This document shows, piece by piece, positions 33,013 through 41,929 of a DNA stretch of 64,000 bases. The notes below the pieces were generated by a model. That model saw only the letters and a list, made by a program, of their open reading frames with translations. It made no database searches and had not been told where the DNA came from. Within the stretch, counting starts at the first letter, position 1. Each line of letters opens with the position of its first letter. A program made the translations under genes and the position numbers. The DNA is from Candidatus Regiella insecticola LSR1. Its GTDB lineage: Bacteria; Pseudomonadota; Gammaproteobacteria; Enterobacterales; Enterobacteriaceae. Location: assembly GCF_000143625.1 (NCBI RefSeq), contig NZ_GL379589.1:486273-550272 (forward strand), given 5' to 3'.

Positions 33013-33132
33013 ATACCCTTCGCCTTTGAAGTTGCCGCTAGGCAGCCAAGGTGTGAGACAGATGAGCGTAGACATACCATGAAGGCGAGCCCCCTCAGCC
33101 AACGCCGCCGTAACTTGAAAGGCAAAGGGTAT
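33013..33132. repeat. Palindromic repeat family A with a 9-bp flanking direct repeat
   Basis: A 120-bp copy, ends ATACCCTTCGCCTTTGAAG and AAAGGCAAAGGGTAT. The bases TAGTGGCTA occur directly on both sides, at 33005-33013 on the left and 33132-33140 on the right, taking the element as TACCC...GGGTA. This looks like a target-site duplication. Confidence 0.85.
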
Positions 33133-33165
33133 AGTGGCTATCAATACATTATTTAAGGAACTATC

Positions 33166-34302
33166 ATGCCTCGTCCAATATCGGCCACTGTGCATTTATC
33201 TGCTCTACATCACAATTTGGTGGCTGTTCGAGACCGGGTAAGTTACGCCAATAGCAAAATATGGTCGGTGGTAAAAGCGAATGCGTATGGACATGGTTTA
33301 GCACGTGTTTGGCGGTGCTTAGAAAAAACGGATGGTTTCGCATTATTGGATTTGAACGACGCGGTTTTATTGCGGGAGCAGGGCTGGCAAAAACCCATTT
33401 TATTACTAGAAGGATTCTTTAAAACAGAAGATTTAGCATTAATAGATCACTATAACCTGACAACAGTGGTGCATAGTGATTGGCAACTTGCGGCATTGGA
33501 AAACGCCAAACTCAAAAAGCCAGTGGAGGTTTATTTAAAGTTCAATAGCGGGATGAATCGTTTAGGATTCCCTTGTGAAGAGGCACATGAAATCTGGCAA
33601 CGAGCGAAGCAAATCGCCAATATTAAACATCTCACTTTGATGAGCCATTTTGCTAACGCCGCTCATAATGGCAATATCGACAATGAATACAGGTTCATTC
33701 AACAAAATTGCCAGTCTATTCCAGCTGACTGTAGTAGTTTGGCAAATTCTGCCGTCATCCTATGGCACCCTTCAGTTTATACCTCACCGATTAATAATTT
33801 ATCAAATAATAACTTATCGCATTTTTGTCACTGGGTACGCCCTGGCATTATGCTCTACGGAGCCTCACCTAATGGTCAAGTGCAAGCTATCAAAGATCTA
33901 GGATTACGCCCGGCGATGAGTTTGCATTCTGAATTACTGGCGGTGCAAACATTAAAAGCAGGTGACACTGTGGGCTACGGTAGCCATTATCGCGCTAACG
34001 AAGCGCAACGGATTGGTATAGTCGCTTGTGGGTATGCCGATGGTTATCCTCGGAATGCGCCCACCGGAACACCCATCCTCGTCGAGGGGGTGTTAACAAA
34101 AACCCTCGGCGCGGTTTCCATGGATATGTTGGCGGTAGATCTAAAACCTTGCCCTCACGCACAGGTGGGTAGCATCGTCGAATTATGGGGCAACCATTTA
34201 CCTATTGATGATGTTGCCATGGCCGCCGGCACCATTAGTTATGAATTAATGTGTGCATTATCGGCAAGAGTGCCTGTTTCCTTTATCACGGATGGAGAAT
34301 AA
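33166..34302 (+). CDS. dadX: Alanine racemase, DadX type
   Basis: Interconverts L- and D-alanine; D-alanine feeds peptidoglycan synthesis. It has 378 residues. The PLP lysine is in WSVVKANAYGHG (about residue 40) and the second catalytic tyrosine in VGYGSHYRAN. The sequence follows E. coli DadX (DGFALLDLNDAVLLREQGW, TISYELMCALSARVPV) more closely than Alr, and the dsbB-dadX-min neighbourhood fits. A run of about 12 extra residues (SPINNLSNNNLS) sits in an Asn-rich insertion before HWVRPGIMLYG. A single racemase may serve both biosynthesis and catabolism here; dadA is not beside it. Confidence 0.9.
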   Translation: MPRPISATVHLSALHHNLVAVRDRVSYANSKIWSVVKANAYGHGLARVWRCLEKTDGFALLDLNDAVLLREQGWQKPILLLEGFFKTEDLALIDHYNLTTVVHSDWQLAALENAKLKKPVEVYLKFNSGMNRLGFPCEEAHEIWQRAKQIANIKHLTLMSHFANAAHNGNIDNEYRFIQQNCQSIPADCSSLANSAVILWHPSVYTSPINNLSNNNLSHFCHWVRPGIMLYGASPNGQVQAIKDLGLRPAMSLHSELLAVQTLKAGDTVGYGSHYRANEAQRIGIVACGYADGYPRNAPTGTPILVEGVLTKTLGAVSMDMLAVDLKPCPHAQVGSIVELWGNHLPIDDVAMAAGTISYELMCALSARVPVSFITDGE

Positions 34303-34304
34303 TT

Positions 34305-34739
34305 ATGCCACAAATCCATCGCACTAAATCCGTACGGTTTAATGTGGAGCAAATGTATAAACTGGTTAACGATATTTCCTCTTATCCAGAATTTTTGCCT
34401 GGTTGTATTGGTGGTCGGGTGATCAGTGCTAATGAAAGCGTAATAATTGCCGCTGTTGACATTGCTAAAGTGGGCATCAGTAAAACCTTTACTACCCGCA
34501 ATACGCTTATCAATAACAAAAGTATCAATATGGAATTGGTAGATGGCCCGTTCCGTAAACTGCTGGGCGATTGGCAATTTACACCTTTAGACGATAATAC
34601 CTGTAAAGTTGAACTCTATCTTGATTTTGAATTCACTAATAAGTTAGTTGAAATCATGTTCGGTAACTTGTTTAAAGCGTTAGCAGAAAATATGGTGCAA
34701 GCCTTTAGCCAACGAGCAGAAACGGTTTACCATGCCTGA
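34305..34739 (+). CDS. ratA: RatA, START/coenzyme Q-binding family toxin
   Basis: Coenzyme Q-binding START-fold protein, reported in E. coli as a ribosome-association toxin. It has 144 residues, starting at MPQIHRTKSVRF as in E. coli, with GGAG 7 bp upstream and the dadX stop only 2 bp away. The core YPEFLPGCIGG and LVDGPFRKLLGDW are conserved. In E. coli ratB overlaps the end of ratA. Here an ATG (34732) still overlaps the stop, but after MPD a family A repeat begins, so ratB is gone. Confidence 0.9.
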   Translation: MPQIHRTKSVRFNVEQMYKLVNDISSYPEFLPGCIGGRVISANESVIIAAVDIAKVGISKTFTTRNTLINNKSINMELVDGPFRKLLGDWQFTPLDDNTCKVELYLDFEFTNKLVEIMFGNLFKALAENMVQAFSQRAETVYHA

Positions 34740-34740
34740 T

Positions 34741-34836
34741 ATACCCAATGAATTTCGAGCGATGAGTGTAGACATGCTACCTGATGAGGCGAGCACCGAC
34801 AGCCAACACCGCCGTAACTTGAAAGGCGAAGGGTAT
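34741..34836. repeat. Palindromic repeat family A, shortened
   Basis: A 96-bp copy, ends ATACCCAATGAATTTCGAG and AAAGGCGAAGGGTAT, lacking part of the left arm. It begins 2 bp after the ratA stop, at the place where ratB would run. Confidence 0.8.
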
Positions 34837-34844
34837 AATCGCTC

Positions 34845-35711
34845 TTATTCGGCAGACTGTCTGCGAGGCACATTTATTCGCTTAGCGCCCTTTTTATTCT
34901 TAGGACTAATGATCAACACGATAAAAAAGAACAGTGCCTGCACAATAACGATACAAGGACCCGTGGCACCATCAATATGGAAACTAATCAAGGTGCCCAA
35001 AACGCAGGAGACCACCGACACCAGCGTAGCAATCATTAACATGATGTCGAAACGGCGACAAACCAGAGATGCAATAATACCCGGTGCAATTAACATGGCT
35101 ATTACTAGTATCACACCAACGGCCTGCAATGAAGTAACAATCGTCAATGCAAGTAAACAAAGTAAACCATAGTGAAGCCATTTAATCGGTAAACCAATCA
35201 CCTGAGCATGATTAGCATCAAAACAAAAAAGCATTAAATCCTTACGCTTTAACAACACCACCAATAAAGTGAATGTAGTGATCCATAAGGTTTGTTTAAA
35301 TTCAGTCAGCGTAACACCCAGTATATTCCCAAATAAAATATGACTAAGATGTTGATCAGTATCGACTTGTGAAAAAAGCACAATACCCAAAGCAAACATA
35401 CCTGAAAAAACAATCCCCATCACTGTATCTTCCTTGATGCGACTGTTTTCTTTTAAGTAACCGGTAGACAACGCACAGAAAATACCAGAAAAAAAAGCGC
35501 CTATTACCAAAGGGAGGCCTAATACGAAAGCGAGCACAATACCCGGTAAAACGGCATGAGAAATGGCATCCCCCATGAGTGACCACCCCTTCAACACCAA
35601 ATAGCAAGACAGTATCGCGCATACCACACCCGTAGCTATAGCGGTAAAAATCGCGCGCTGCATAAAAGGATAATAAAACGGCTCGCTAATTAAACTCAGC
35701 AAACTAGACAT
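34845..35711 (-). CDS. yfeD: Metal ABC transporter permease, YfeD/SitD type
   Basis: The second membrane subunit of a manganese/iron importer. It has 288 residues with about eight hydrophobic segments. The family signature GDAISHAVLPGIVLAF is near 46-61. It lies last in yfeABCD, 4 bp after yfeC. The C-terminal KNKKGAKRINVPRRQ is basic and cytoplasmic. An A repeat follows the stop. Confidence 0.85.
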   Translation of the reverse strand: MSSLLSLISEPFYYPFMQRAIFTAIATGVVCAILSCYLVLKGWSLMGDAISHAVLPGIVLAFVLGLPLVIGAFFSGIFCALSTGYLKENSRIKEDTVMGIVFSGMFALGIVLFSQVDTDQHLSHILFGNILGVTLTEFKQTLWITTFTLLVVLLKRKDLMLFCFDANHAQVIGLPIKWLHYGLLCLLALTIVTSLQAVGVILVIAMLIAPGIIASLVCRRFDIMLMIATLVSVVSCVLGTLISFHIDGATGPCIVIVQALFFFIVLIISPKNKKGAKRINVPRRQSAE

Positions 35712-35715
35712 ACAG

Positions 35716-36573
35716 TTATCTCCTAGTCACTTGTTGGCGAGTACGATAACGCGTTGACAGCAGACCGTGTTTAGGCGCAAAGAAAAAAGCCAATAAAAAT
35801 ACCGTAGTCTGTAGTGTTACAATAATACTTCCAGTAGCACCATTAAAATAAAAACTAAGATAAGCCCCAAATGCACTCGTCAATGCGCCGATAATAATGG
35901 CAATAATCAATAAACGACCAAAACGATCCGTCAGCAAATAAGCCGTGGCGCCAGGCGTTATCACCATAGCAATCACCAAGATAGCACCTACCATTTGTAA
36001 TGCCGCCACGGTACAGGCACTGAGCAGAGTGAAAAATAATAATTTTAAATATAAGGGTGATAAGCCAATTGAAAGCGCGTGACTTTCATCAAAGAAAACC
36101 GCTAATAGATCTTTCCATACTAAACAGAGGATAAGGAAAGAAAAGAAAATAATAATTTCAACTTGCATGACATCTTCATCAGCAATACCCAAAACATTAC
36201 CAAAAATAATAGATTGTACATTGATCGAGGTTGGATTAAGCGAGACGATCAACAAACCAACAGCAAAAAAGGTAGAAAAAATAAAGCCAATGATCGCATC
36301 TTCACGCAGGCGAGTGATATGGCGTACCAACGCCATTGCCAAGGCGGCTAACATGCCGGTAAAAAAAGCGCCGGCGGCATAAGGCAAACCTAGGGCATAA
36401 GCCCCGGCGACGCCAGGCACGACGGAGTGAGACAGCGCATCGCCCATCAACGACCATCCCTTCAACATCAAATAAGCAGAAAGAAAAGCGCAAACAGCAC
36501 CCACTATCATGCTTACCCACATCGCTTTAAGCATGTAATTATAATTAAAAGGCTGCAATAAAAACTCCAGCAT
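35716..36573 (-). CDS. yfeC: Metal ABC transporter permease, YfeC/SitC type
   Basis: The first permease of the Mn/Fe importer. It has 285 residues with the signature GDALSHSVVPGVAGAYALG. It is homologous to yfeD next to it (KGWSLMGDA in both), the normal two-permease layout of SitABCD/YfeABCD. The start overlaps the yfeB stop by one base. Confidence 0.87.
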   Translation of the reverse strand: MLEFLLQPFNYNYMLKAMWVSMIVGAVCAFLSAYLMLKGWSLMGDALSHSVVPGVAGAYALGLPYAAGAFFTGMLAALAMALVRHITRLREDAIIGFIFSTFFAVGLLIVSLNPTSINVQSIIFGNVLGIADEDVMQVEIIIFFSFLILCLVWKDLLAVFFDESHALSIGLSPLYLKLLFFTLLSACTVAALQMVGAILVIAMVITPGATAYLLTDRFGRLLIIAIIIGALTSAFGAYLSFYFNGATGSIIVTLQTTVFLLAFFFAPKHGLLSTRYRTRQQVTRR

Positions 36574-37463
36574 CAGCGAGGCGTCTCCTTTTTTTGCATC
36601 TGGGTGGGGGGATCATTTTTGCTATGGCCATAAAATACCGCGGGGCGTTCATCATCAGTAATGACCGTGACGGAGCGAGCATCATTATCATCATGCAGAG
36701 CAGCGCCAGAAAGATTGATATAACGCAATACTCCGCCAAATGTCATTTCCAAATTCTTTTGGGTGAAAGTGGTGTCTATCGGCCCTGCCGCGAGCACGGT
36801 TTGATTAATTAAAATCACCTGATCACAAAATTCAGGCACACTGCCCAAATTATGCGTAGAAACTAAAACCAAATGCCCTTCATCGCGCAATACACGCAGT
36901 AAATCAATAATCGCATTCTCTGTTTTTACATCCACCCCGGTAAAAGGCTCGTCCAATAACAGCACTGAACCCTGTTGTGCCAACGCACGCGCAAGAAATA
37001 CCCTTTTTTTCTGCCCACCAGACAACTCACCGATTTGGCGTGAACATAATGCAGATAAACCTACCCGCTCAATGGCTTGATTAACAATAGCATGATCACT
37101 GGCACGCGGAATTCGCAAAAAATTCATTTTACCGTAACGACCCATCATCACGACATCTTTTACCAATACCGGAAAATTCCAATCGACTTCTTCTGTTTGT
37201 GGCACATAGGCAATACTATTTTTTTTAAGGGCATCACTGACCGGGTTATTGTTCAGTCGTACCCGCCCCACCGTGGGTTTAATCAATCCCATGATACTTT
37301 TAAATAATGTTGATTTACCGCTACCGTTGATACCAACCAGAGCACAAATCGTACCACCAGCTAAAGAAAAATTAGCATTATGGATAGCGGTATGTCCGTT
37401 GTTATAAGTAACAGAAACATCCTTTACCAGTAATTCTGGCCGGATAAACGGTGCCTGATTCAT
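36573..37463 (-). CDS. yfeB: Metal ABC transporter ATPase, YfeB/SitB type
   Basis: Powers the Mn/Fe importer. It has 296 residues. Walker [11 protein letters not shown]-loop [10 protein letters not shown], signature [17 protein letters not shown], Walker [13 protein letters not shown] and the H-loop VSTHN are all present. The C-terminal tail beyond about residue 245 is variable. It overlaps yfeA by 4 bp (ATGA type). Confidence 0.92.
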   Translation of the reverse strand: MNQAPFIRPELLVKDVSVTYNNGHTAIHNANFSLAGGTICALVGINGSGKSTLFKSIMGLIKPTVGRVRLNNNPVSDALKKNSIAYVPQTEEVDWNFPVLVKDVVMMGRYGKMNFLRIPRASDHAIVNQAIERVGLSALCSRQIGELSGGQKKRVFLARALAQQGSVLLLDEPFTGVDVKTENAIIDLLRVLRDEGHLVLVSTHNLGSVPEFCDQVILINQTVLAAGPIDTTFTQKNLEMTFGGVLRYINLSGAALHDDNDARSVTVITDDERPAVFYGHSKNDPPTQMQKKETPR

Positions 37464-38386
37464 TGATTAAATCCTTTTGCGATGGTATCAACGGTAACAT
37501 TCAGTAAATCGATATACGTCGGGACGGGACCTTGTGCATCCGACAGCGAGTCAACATATAACACGCCGCCATATCGGGCACCGGTTTCTTTACTGATTTG
37601 TTTTGCTGATTTATCGGAAATAGTACTTTCACTGAACACCACCGGAATTTTATGCTGACGAACCTGATCAATAACGGCTTGCATCTGTCGAGCAGAACCC
37701 TGTTCCTCTGCATTAATTGGCCATAAATACAGCTCTTTCAAATCATAATCTTTTGCCAGATAGCTGAACGCGCCTTCACTGGTCACCAGATAACGTTGAT
37801 CAGCAGGAATACGCGCTAAACGCTCCCGCAGTGAGCCATCTAACGCCGTGATCTTAGCCGCATAAATTTTGGCATTGTGCTGATATATTTTGGCATGAAT
37901 CGGATCATGTTTTACCAATGCTCGCAGAATATTATCAATATAAATTAACGCATTAGAAGGCGACATCCAAGCATGCGGGTTCGCGGCACCCTTGTACAGA
38001 GCCTCACGGATTGGCAATGGGGTAATGCCTTCGGTCACCACCGCCTTCGGCACCTTCTTTTTTATGTTATCAAAAAAGCGTTCAAACCAGCTTTCTAAGT
38101 GCAAGCCATTCCATAAAATCAAATCGGCCGATTGGGCTTTAACGATATCACCCGGGGTCGGTTGATAACCATGAATCTCAGCGCCCGGTTTAGTAATGGA
38201 TTCAACGATCGCGGCCTCACCGGCGATATTTTTTGCCATATCTTGAATAATAGTAAAGGTGGTGATCACTTTGAATTTTTTTTCAGCATGGGCTAGGTTG
38301 CCGACGAGTAAGCAAAGTACCATTGAAATCAATACACAATTTGCTATCAAAAAATAGGGATAGATCACAAATTTTTTATATTTCAT
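37460..38386 (-). CDS. yfeA: Periplasmic metal-binding protein, YfeA/SitA type
   Basis: Captures Mn2+ or Fe2+ in the periplasm for the YfeBCD importer. It has 308 residues, starting at [11 protein letters not shown] with a signal peptide ending near AHAEKK. The cluster A-I metal ligands are visible: His in [13 protein letters not shown], His in NPHAWMSP, Glu in FSESTISDK and Asp near the C-terminus ([11 protein letters not shown]). The longer open frame (to 38584) overlaps the glycosyltransferase gene and has no signal peptide at its start, so it was rejected. First gene of the operon; Fur or MntR control is likely in the family, but I see no clear box. Confidence 0.9.
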   Translation of the reverse strand: MKYKKFVIYPYFLIANCVLISMVLCLLVGNLAHAEKKFKVITTFTIIQDMAKNIAGEAAIVESITKPGAEIHGYQPTPGDIVKAQSADLILWNGLHLESWFERFFDNIKKKVPKAVVTEGITPLPIREALYKGAANPHAWMSPSNALIYIDNILRALVKHDPIHAKIYQHNAKIYAAKITALDGSLRERLARIPADQRYLVTSEGAFSYLAKDYDLKELYLWPINAEEQGSARQMQAVIDQVRQHKIPVVFSESTISDKSAKQISKETGARYGGVLYVDSLSDAQGPVPTYIDLLNVTVDTIAKGFNQ

Positions 38387-38402
38387 GCTGCGAAATTCAT
38401 CC

Positions 38403-39263
38403 TTATACTGAAAGTGACCTGAACAGATAACGGAACCACCATAATGGCCGCCACCACGGCTTCCGCTCAGGAATGGTCGCTGGACGTGAATGCACCTTTT
38501 TAAGATCCCATTTAAAGTTAAGGAATATTCTGCTGTGACTATACTCTGAACCAAACAGCGCAATTTCACTTTTCTTCCTATCATTAATGGGCGTATTGTG
38601 TGTCAAATTATGATCCAGAGAATGATAGCTTTTCTTCCGATCCACATTCCGTTCAATACATCTGAATTTTTTAGGCAAATAACGCGGCGTGGTACCGTGA
38701 TCTTTATGCATCTTCACAAAACGATAATCTTCCCAGCCATAATGACCCGCAAATTCTTCATCATAACCAAACAGCCGGAAAAACCGAGCCCGTGACATGA
38801 AGAATAGATTTGGGTGACCTCGGTATGCTTTCCCCGTTTTTTCATCCGTCCGGTAGATACGATACAGAGAGCGCCCAGGATTACGAGCATTGACCAAACA
38901 ACGAAGGGTATCTTCAGGAAGCAAGCAATCTAAATCGGTGATAATAATTTTGTCAGACTTAGCGTAAGTGACCCCCAAATTACGGGCACCAGCCTGATTC
39001 CACTGAATATCAGTGGTTATTCTTAACCAAGTAAAATTCAAATCATAATCTTTTACGTCATACTCTAAAGGCGAGCAATCATCAACGATAACAAATTCGA
39101 CAGCATCCTTAATATCATTAGGATAAGATTCATATTCCGCCAACAAAGACTCAACGGAGTCCATATCTCCCTGATTGCAGTAAAAATGTGTTACATAAGT
39201 TAACTTGATGTGCTGCTTATCTAGCGGATGTCGTGCCTTAACGATTCCTACATCCTTTATCAC
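38403..39263 (-). CDS. Glycosyltransferase family 2-like protein
   Basis: A 286-residue GT-A fold protein. An N-terminal nucleotide-binding region (FVIVDDCSP, about 58-66) is followed by WNQAGARNLGV and the metal-binding DxD in ITDLDCLLP. GHYGWEDYRFVKM resembles the GWEDxxF acceptor-site motif of galactosyltransferase-like enzymes. There is no membrane segment, so it is cytoplasmic. The acceptor is unknown, but the neighbouring arn and O-antigen genes suggest an LPS-related sugar. Its stop lies 17 bp before the yfeA start. Confidence 0.75.
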   Translation of the reverse strand: MIKDVGIVKARHPLDKQHIKLTYVTHFYCNQGDMDSVESLLAEYESYPNDIKDAVEFVIVDDCSPLEYDVKDYDLNFTWLRITTDIQWNQAGARNLGVTYAKSDKIIITDLDCLLPEDTLRCLVNARNPGRSLYRIYRTDEKTGKAYRGHPNLFFMSRARFFRLFGYDEEFAGHYGWEDYRFVKMHKDHGTTPRYLPKKFRCIERNVDRKKSYHSLDHNLTHNTPINDRKKSEIALFGSEYSHSRIFLNFKWDLKKVHSRPATIPERKPWWRPLWWFRYLFRSLSV

Positions 39264-39426
39264 AATATAACCCTCTGTTTGAATAGAAAAAATAAAAAGG
39301 AAATTTTTATAATGTCTTGAACACTTATGAATAGATAGCAGATATGTATCGAATAACCTACGGTAAAGGATAAAGAATTACCATAATCAGTCAAATAACT
39401 TTATTGTCGTCATCGCAGCCTGATAT
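39264..39426. other. Gene-free upstream region of the GT2 gene
   Basis: About 163 bp, AT-rich. It should contain the promoter for the minus-strand glycosyltransferase gene. No convincing -35/-10 pair stands out. It is followed by an A repeat. Confidence 0.3.
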
Positions 39427-39547
39427 ATACCCTTCGCCTTTGAAGTTGCCACTAGGCGGCCAGGCCGTGCAACCCGATGAGCGTAGACATACCATGAGGG
39501 CGAGAGCTTGCAGCCAACAACGCGGCGGCTTCAAAGGCGAAGGGTAT
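39427..39547. repeat. Palindromic repeat family A plus A/B debris
   Basis: A 121-bp A copy, ends ATACCCTTCGCCTTTGAAG and AAAGGCGAAGGGTAT. It is followed at 39548-39587 by a B-like piece (CTGATTTGATTCAAG) running into another A end (GACGAAGGGTAT). 39588-39669 holds nothing that I recognise. Confidence 0.82.
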
Positions 39548-39669
39548 AGCCGAAGCAATCTGATTTGATTCAAGACGAAGGGTATATTGAATGTTACTGA
39601 ATGTTTGGTTAAGCTCTAGCGCTTAAAAACAATTAACCACCATGAGCCCGAGCACACTCTTGAGTGTCC

Positions 39670-39741
39670 TTAGAGCCTATTTGAAATCTCTTGTTTTCCT
39701 CGTCTAGGCGCAGCTCAAAGAAGATTTCGAATAGGCTCTTA
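39670..39741. repeat. Palindromic repeat family C, short form
   Basis: TTAGAGCCTATTTGAAATCT and AAGATTTCGAATAGGCTCTTA flank a short middle part. It lies 30 bp upstream of arnB, so it is in the arn leader or promoter region. Confidence 0.7.
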
Positions 39742-39771
39742 AAGCTTCTCTAATCCGTATGGAATATTTCT

Positions 39772-40938
39772 ATGGCTAATTTTTTACCTTTCTCACGGCC
39801 GGCCATCGGCGAAGAAGAAATTGCTGCCGTTGTTGATGTACTCAATTCAGGCTGGATCACGACTGGAACAAAAAATCAGCAACTGGAAGAGAAATTTTGT
39901 CAGCGTATCGGTTGTCAACACGCCATCAGCGTCTGTTCAGCAACCGCAGGCATGCATATTACCTTAATGGCATTGGGTATCGGCCCAGGGGATGAAGTGA
40001 TCACCCCTTCTCAAACTTGGGTATCAACTCTGAACATAATCTCATTATTAGGTGCTAAACCGGTCATGATTGATGTTGACCGTGAAACCTTAATGATCAA
40101 CGCCGCAGCCATTGAAGAGGCTATTACGCCTCAAACCAAAGCCATTATCCCTGTGCATTATGCCGGCGCACCCTGCGATATCGATGCCATCCGAAAAATA
40201 GCAATTGATAAAGGCATTGCGCTGATTGAAGATGCCGCCCATGCCGCAGGAACCTCTTACAAAGGGCAGGCCATTGGTGCTCAAGGCACCGCGATTTTTT
40301 CCTTTCATGCGATTAAAAATATCACTTGTGCTGAAGGCGGAATGATCGCAACAGACGATGCGAAATTAGCAGAACGTGTGAGACGCTTAAAATTTCATGG
40401 CTTGGGCGCCGATGCCTTTGATCGCCAAATACAGGGGCGATGCCCACAGGCTGAAGTGATTGAACCAGGCTACAAATATAACTTATCAGACATTCATGCG
40501 GCTATCGCCTTGGTTCAGCTAAATCGCCTAGATAAAATTAATGCGCGCCGTCAAGCGTTAGCAAAACAGTATCAAGAAGCTTTTAAACTCCCCGCACTCA
40601 GCTCACTGCAACCACTTGGCATCCCTGACTATGAGCATGTACATGCCTGGCACCTTTTTATCGTACGTGTCGATAAAGAGTGTTGCGGGGTTGATCGTGA
40701 TACGTTAACGAAAGCGTTAAAGGATAAGCATCAGATCGGCAGTGGATTGCATTTTCGAGCAGTACATACACAAAAATATTATAAAAAGTATTACCCAGAG
40801 TTGAGACTTCCTCATACGGAATGGAATTCCGATAAATTATGTTCGTTACCTCTTTTTCCTGATATGCAGGACGGTGACATCGCTCGGGTTGTCAATGCTC
40901 TACAACAGATTATAGGATCAGCCAGTGTCACAAATTGA
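39772..40938 (+). CDS. arnB: UDP-4-amino-4-deoxy-L-arabinose aminotransferase
   Basis: A PLP-dependent aminotransferase that makes UDP-L-Ara4N for lipid A modification. It has 388 residues. The PLP lysine is K182 in [18 protein letters not shown] lies 7 bp before the ATG. First gene of arnBCADTEF. In related bacteria the operon is turned on by PmrA/PhoP under low Mg2+ or antimicrobial peptides; here the upstream region carries A, B and C repeat pieces, so the native control may be altered. Confidence 0.97.
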   Translation: MANFLPFSRPAIGEEEIAAVVDVLNSGWITTGTKNQQLEEKFCQRIGCQHAISVCSATAGMHITLMALGIGPGDEVITPSQTWVSTLNIISLLGAKPVMIDVDRETLMINAAAIEEAITPQTKAIIPVHYAGAPCDIDAIRKIAIDKGIALIEDAAHAAGTSYKGQAIGAQGTAIFSFHAIKNITCAEGGMIATDDAKLAERVRRLKFHGLGADAFDRQIQGRCPQAEVIEPGYKYNLSDIHAAIALVQLNRLDKINARRQALAKQYQEAFKLPALSSLQPLGIPDYEHVHAWHLFIVRVDKECCGVDRDTLTKALKDKHQIGSGLHFRAVHTQKYYKKYYPELRLPHTEWNSDKLCSLPLFPDMQDGDIARVVNALQQIIGSASVTN

Positions 40939-41929
40939 ATCTATTCAAAAAGTCTCGATTGTTATCCCGGTTTATAACGAGCAGGAAAGTTTGCCGATAT
41001 TGCTCGCCAGGACATCAGCGGCCTGTCAATTATTGACTCAACCCTACGAAATCATTTTAGTCGATGATGGCAGCACCGATGATTCAGCAGCCATATTGAC
41101 ACGAGCAGCGGACGCTGCTGATAGCGCCATTATTGCCGTGATACTGAACCGTAATTATGGCCAACATGCGGCGATTATGGCCGGTTTTAATCAAGTGAGC
41201 GGTGATTTGGTGATTACCTTGGACGCGGATCTACAAAATCCCCCAGAAGAAATCCCCCGCTTGGTTAAAGTGGCAGAAGAAGGTTACGACGTAGTGGGTA
41301 CCATCCGCGAAAATCGTCAAGATTCTTGGTTTCGTAAAACCGGCTCTCGCTTAGTGAATATGATGATCCAACATGCTACAGGAAAATCGATGGGCGATTA
41401 TGGCTGCATGCTACGAGCGTATCGGCGGCATATTGTCGAGGCGATGTTAAGCTGTCACGAACGCAGTACTTTCATTCCAATCCTAGCAAATACCTTTGCT
41501 CGGCGTACTAAAGAAATTACCGTACGTCATGCCGAACGCAGCTTTGGCGATTCAAAATACAGCCTGATGAAACTGATCAACTTAATGTATGATTTAGTAA
41601 CCTGTTTGACCACTACGCCGCTGCGTTTACTGAGTGCCCTCGGTAGCATGATAGCTGTTTCAGGTTTTATGTTAGCTTTCTTATTGGTTATCTTGCGCTT
41701 AATTTTTGGATCCGTCTGGGCGGGGGGCGGGGTCTTCACGTTATTTGCCATACTCTTTATGTTTATTGGCGCGCAATTTATCGGCATGGGATTGCTGGGG
41801 GAATATATTGGGCGTATTTACCACGATGTACGCGCCCGCCCGCGTTACTTTATAGAAAAAATCGTCCGCGCAAAGTCCGCAGAGACTATTCATAAAAAAG
41901 AACAACCATGTCAGGAAAAAGAACAATAA
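40925..41929 (+). CDS. arnC: Undecaprenyl-phosphate Ara4FN transferase
   Basis: Transfers the formylated aminoarabinose to undecaprenyl phosphate at the inner membrane. It has 334 residues. The start is GTG 40925, overlapping arnB by 14 bp. The GT2 domain has [19 protein letters not shown] and DADLQNP (DxD). Two C-terminal membrane segments follow ([38 protein letters not shown]). The stop overlaps the arnA start as TAATG. Confidence 0.96.
   Translation: MSQIESIQKVSIVIPVYNEQESLPILLARTSAACQLLTQPYEIILVDDGSTDDSAAILTRAADAADSAIIAVILNRNYGQHAAIMAGFNQVSGDLVITLDADLQNPPEEIPRLVKVAEEGYDVVGTIRENRQDSWFRKTGSRLVNMMIQHATGKSMGDYGCMLRAYRRHIVEAMLSCHERSTFIPILANTFARRTKEITVRHAERSFGDSKYSLMKLINLMYDLVTCLTTTPLRLLSALGSMIAVSGFMLAFLLVILRLIFGSVWAGGGVFTLFAILFMFIGAQFIGMGLLGEYIGRIYHDVRARPRYFIEKIVRAKSAETIHKKEQPCQEKEQ

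Noticed and set aside
33166..34302. Calling the racemase alr
   Set aside because: Residue patterns and the min/dsbB neighbourhood fit DadX better than Alr, though one enzyme may do both jobs.
34732..35172. 146-codon frame opposite yfeD
   Set aside because: It begins in a repeat and then runs antisense through the conserved permease yfeD, so it is a shadow frame.
35716..37463. ZnuBC zinc importer
   Set aside because: Two different permeases beside one ATPase and a SitA-like binding protein fit YfeABCD/SitABCD. Znu has a single permease and a His-rich binding protein.
37460..38584. 374-codon form of the metal-binding protein
   Set aside because: The extra N-terminus overlaps the glycosyltransferase gene, lacks a signal peptide at its start and has no family match. 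The start at 38386 gives a proper signal peptide.
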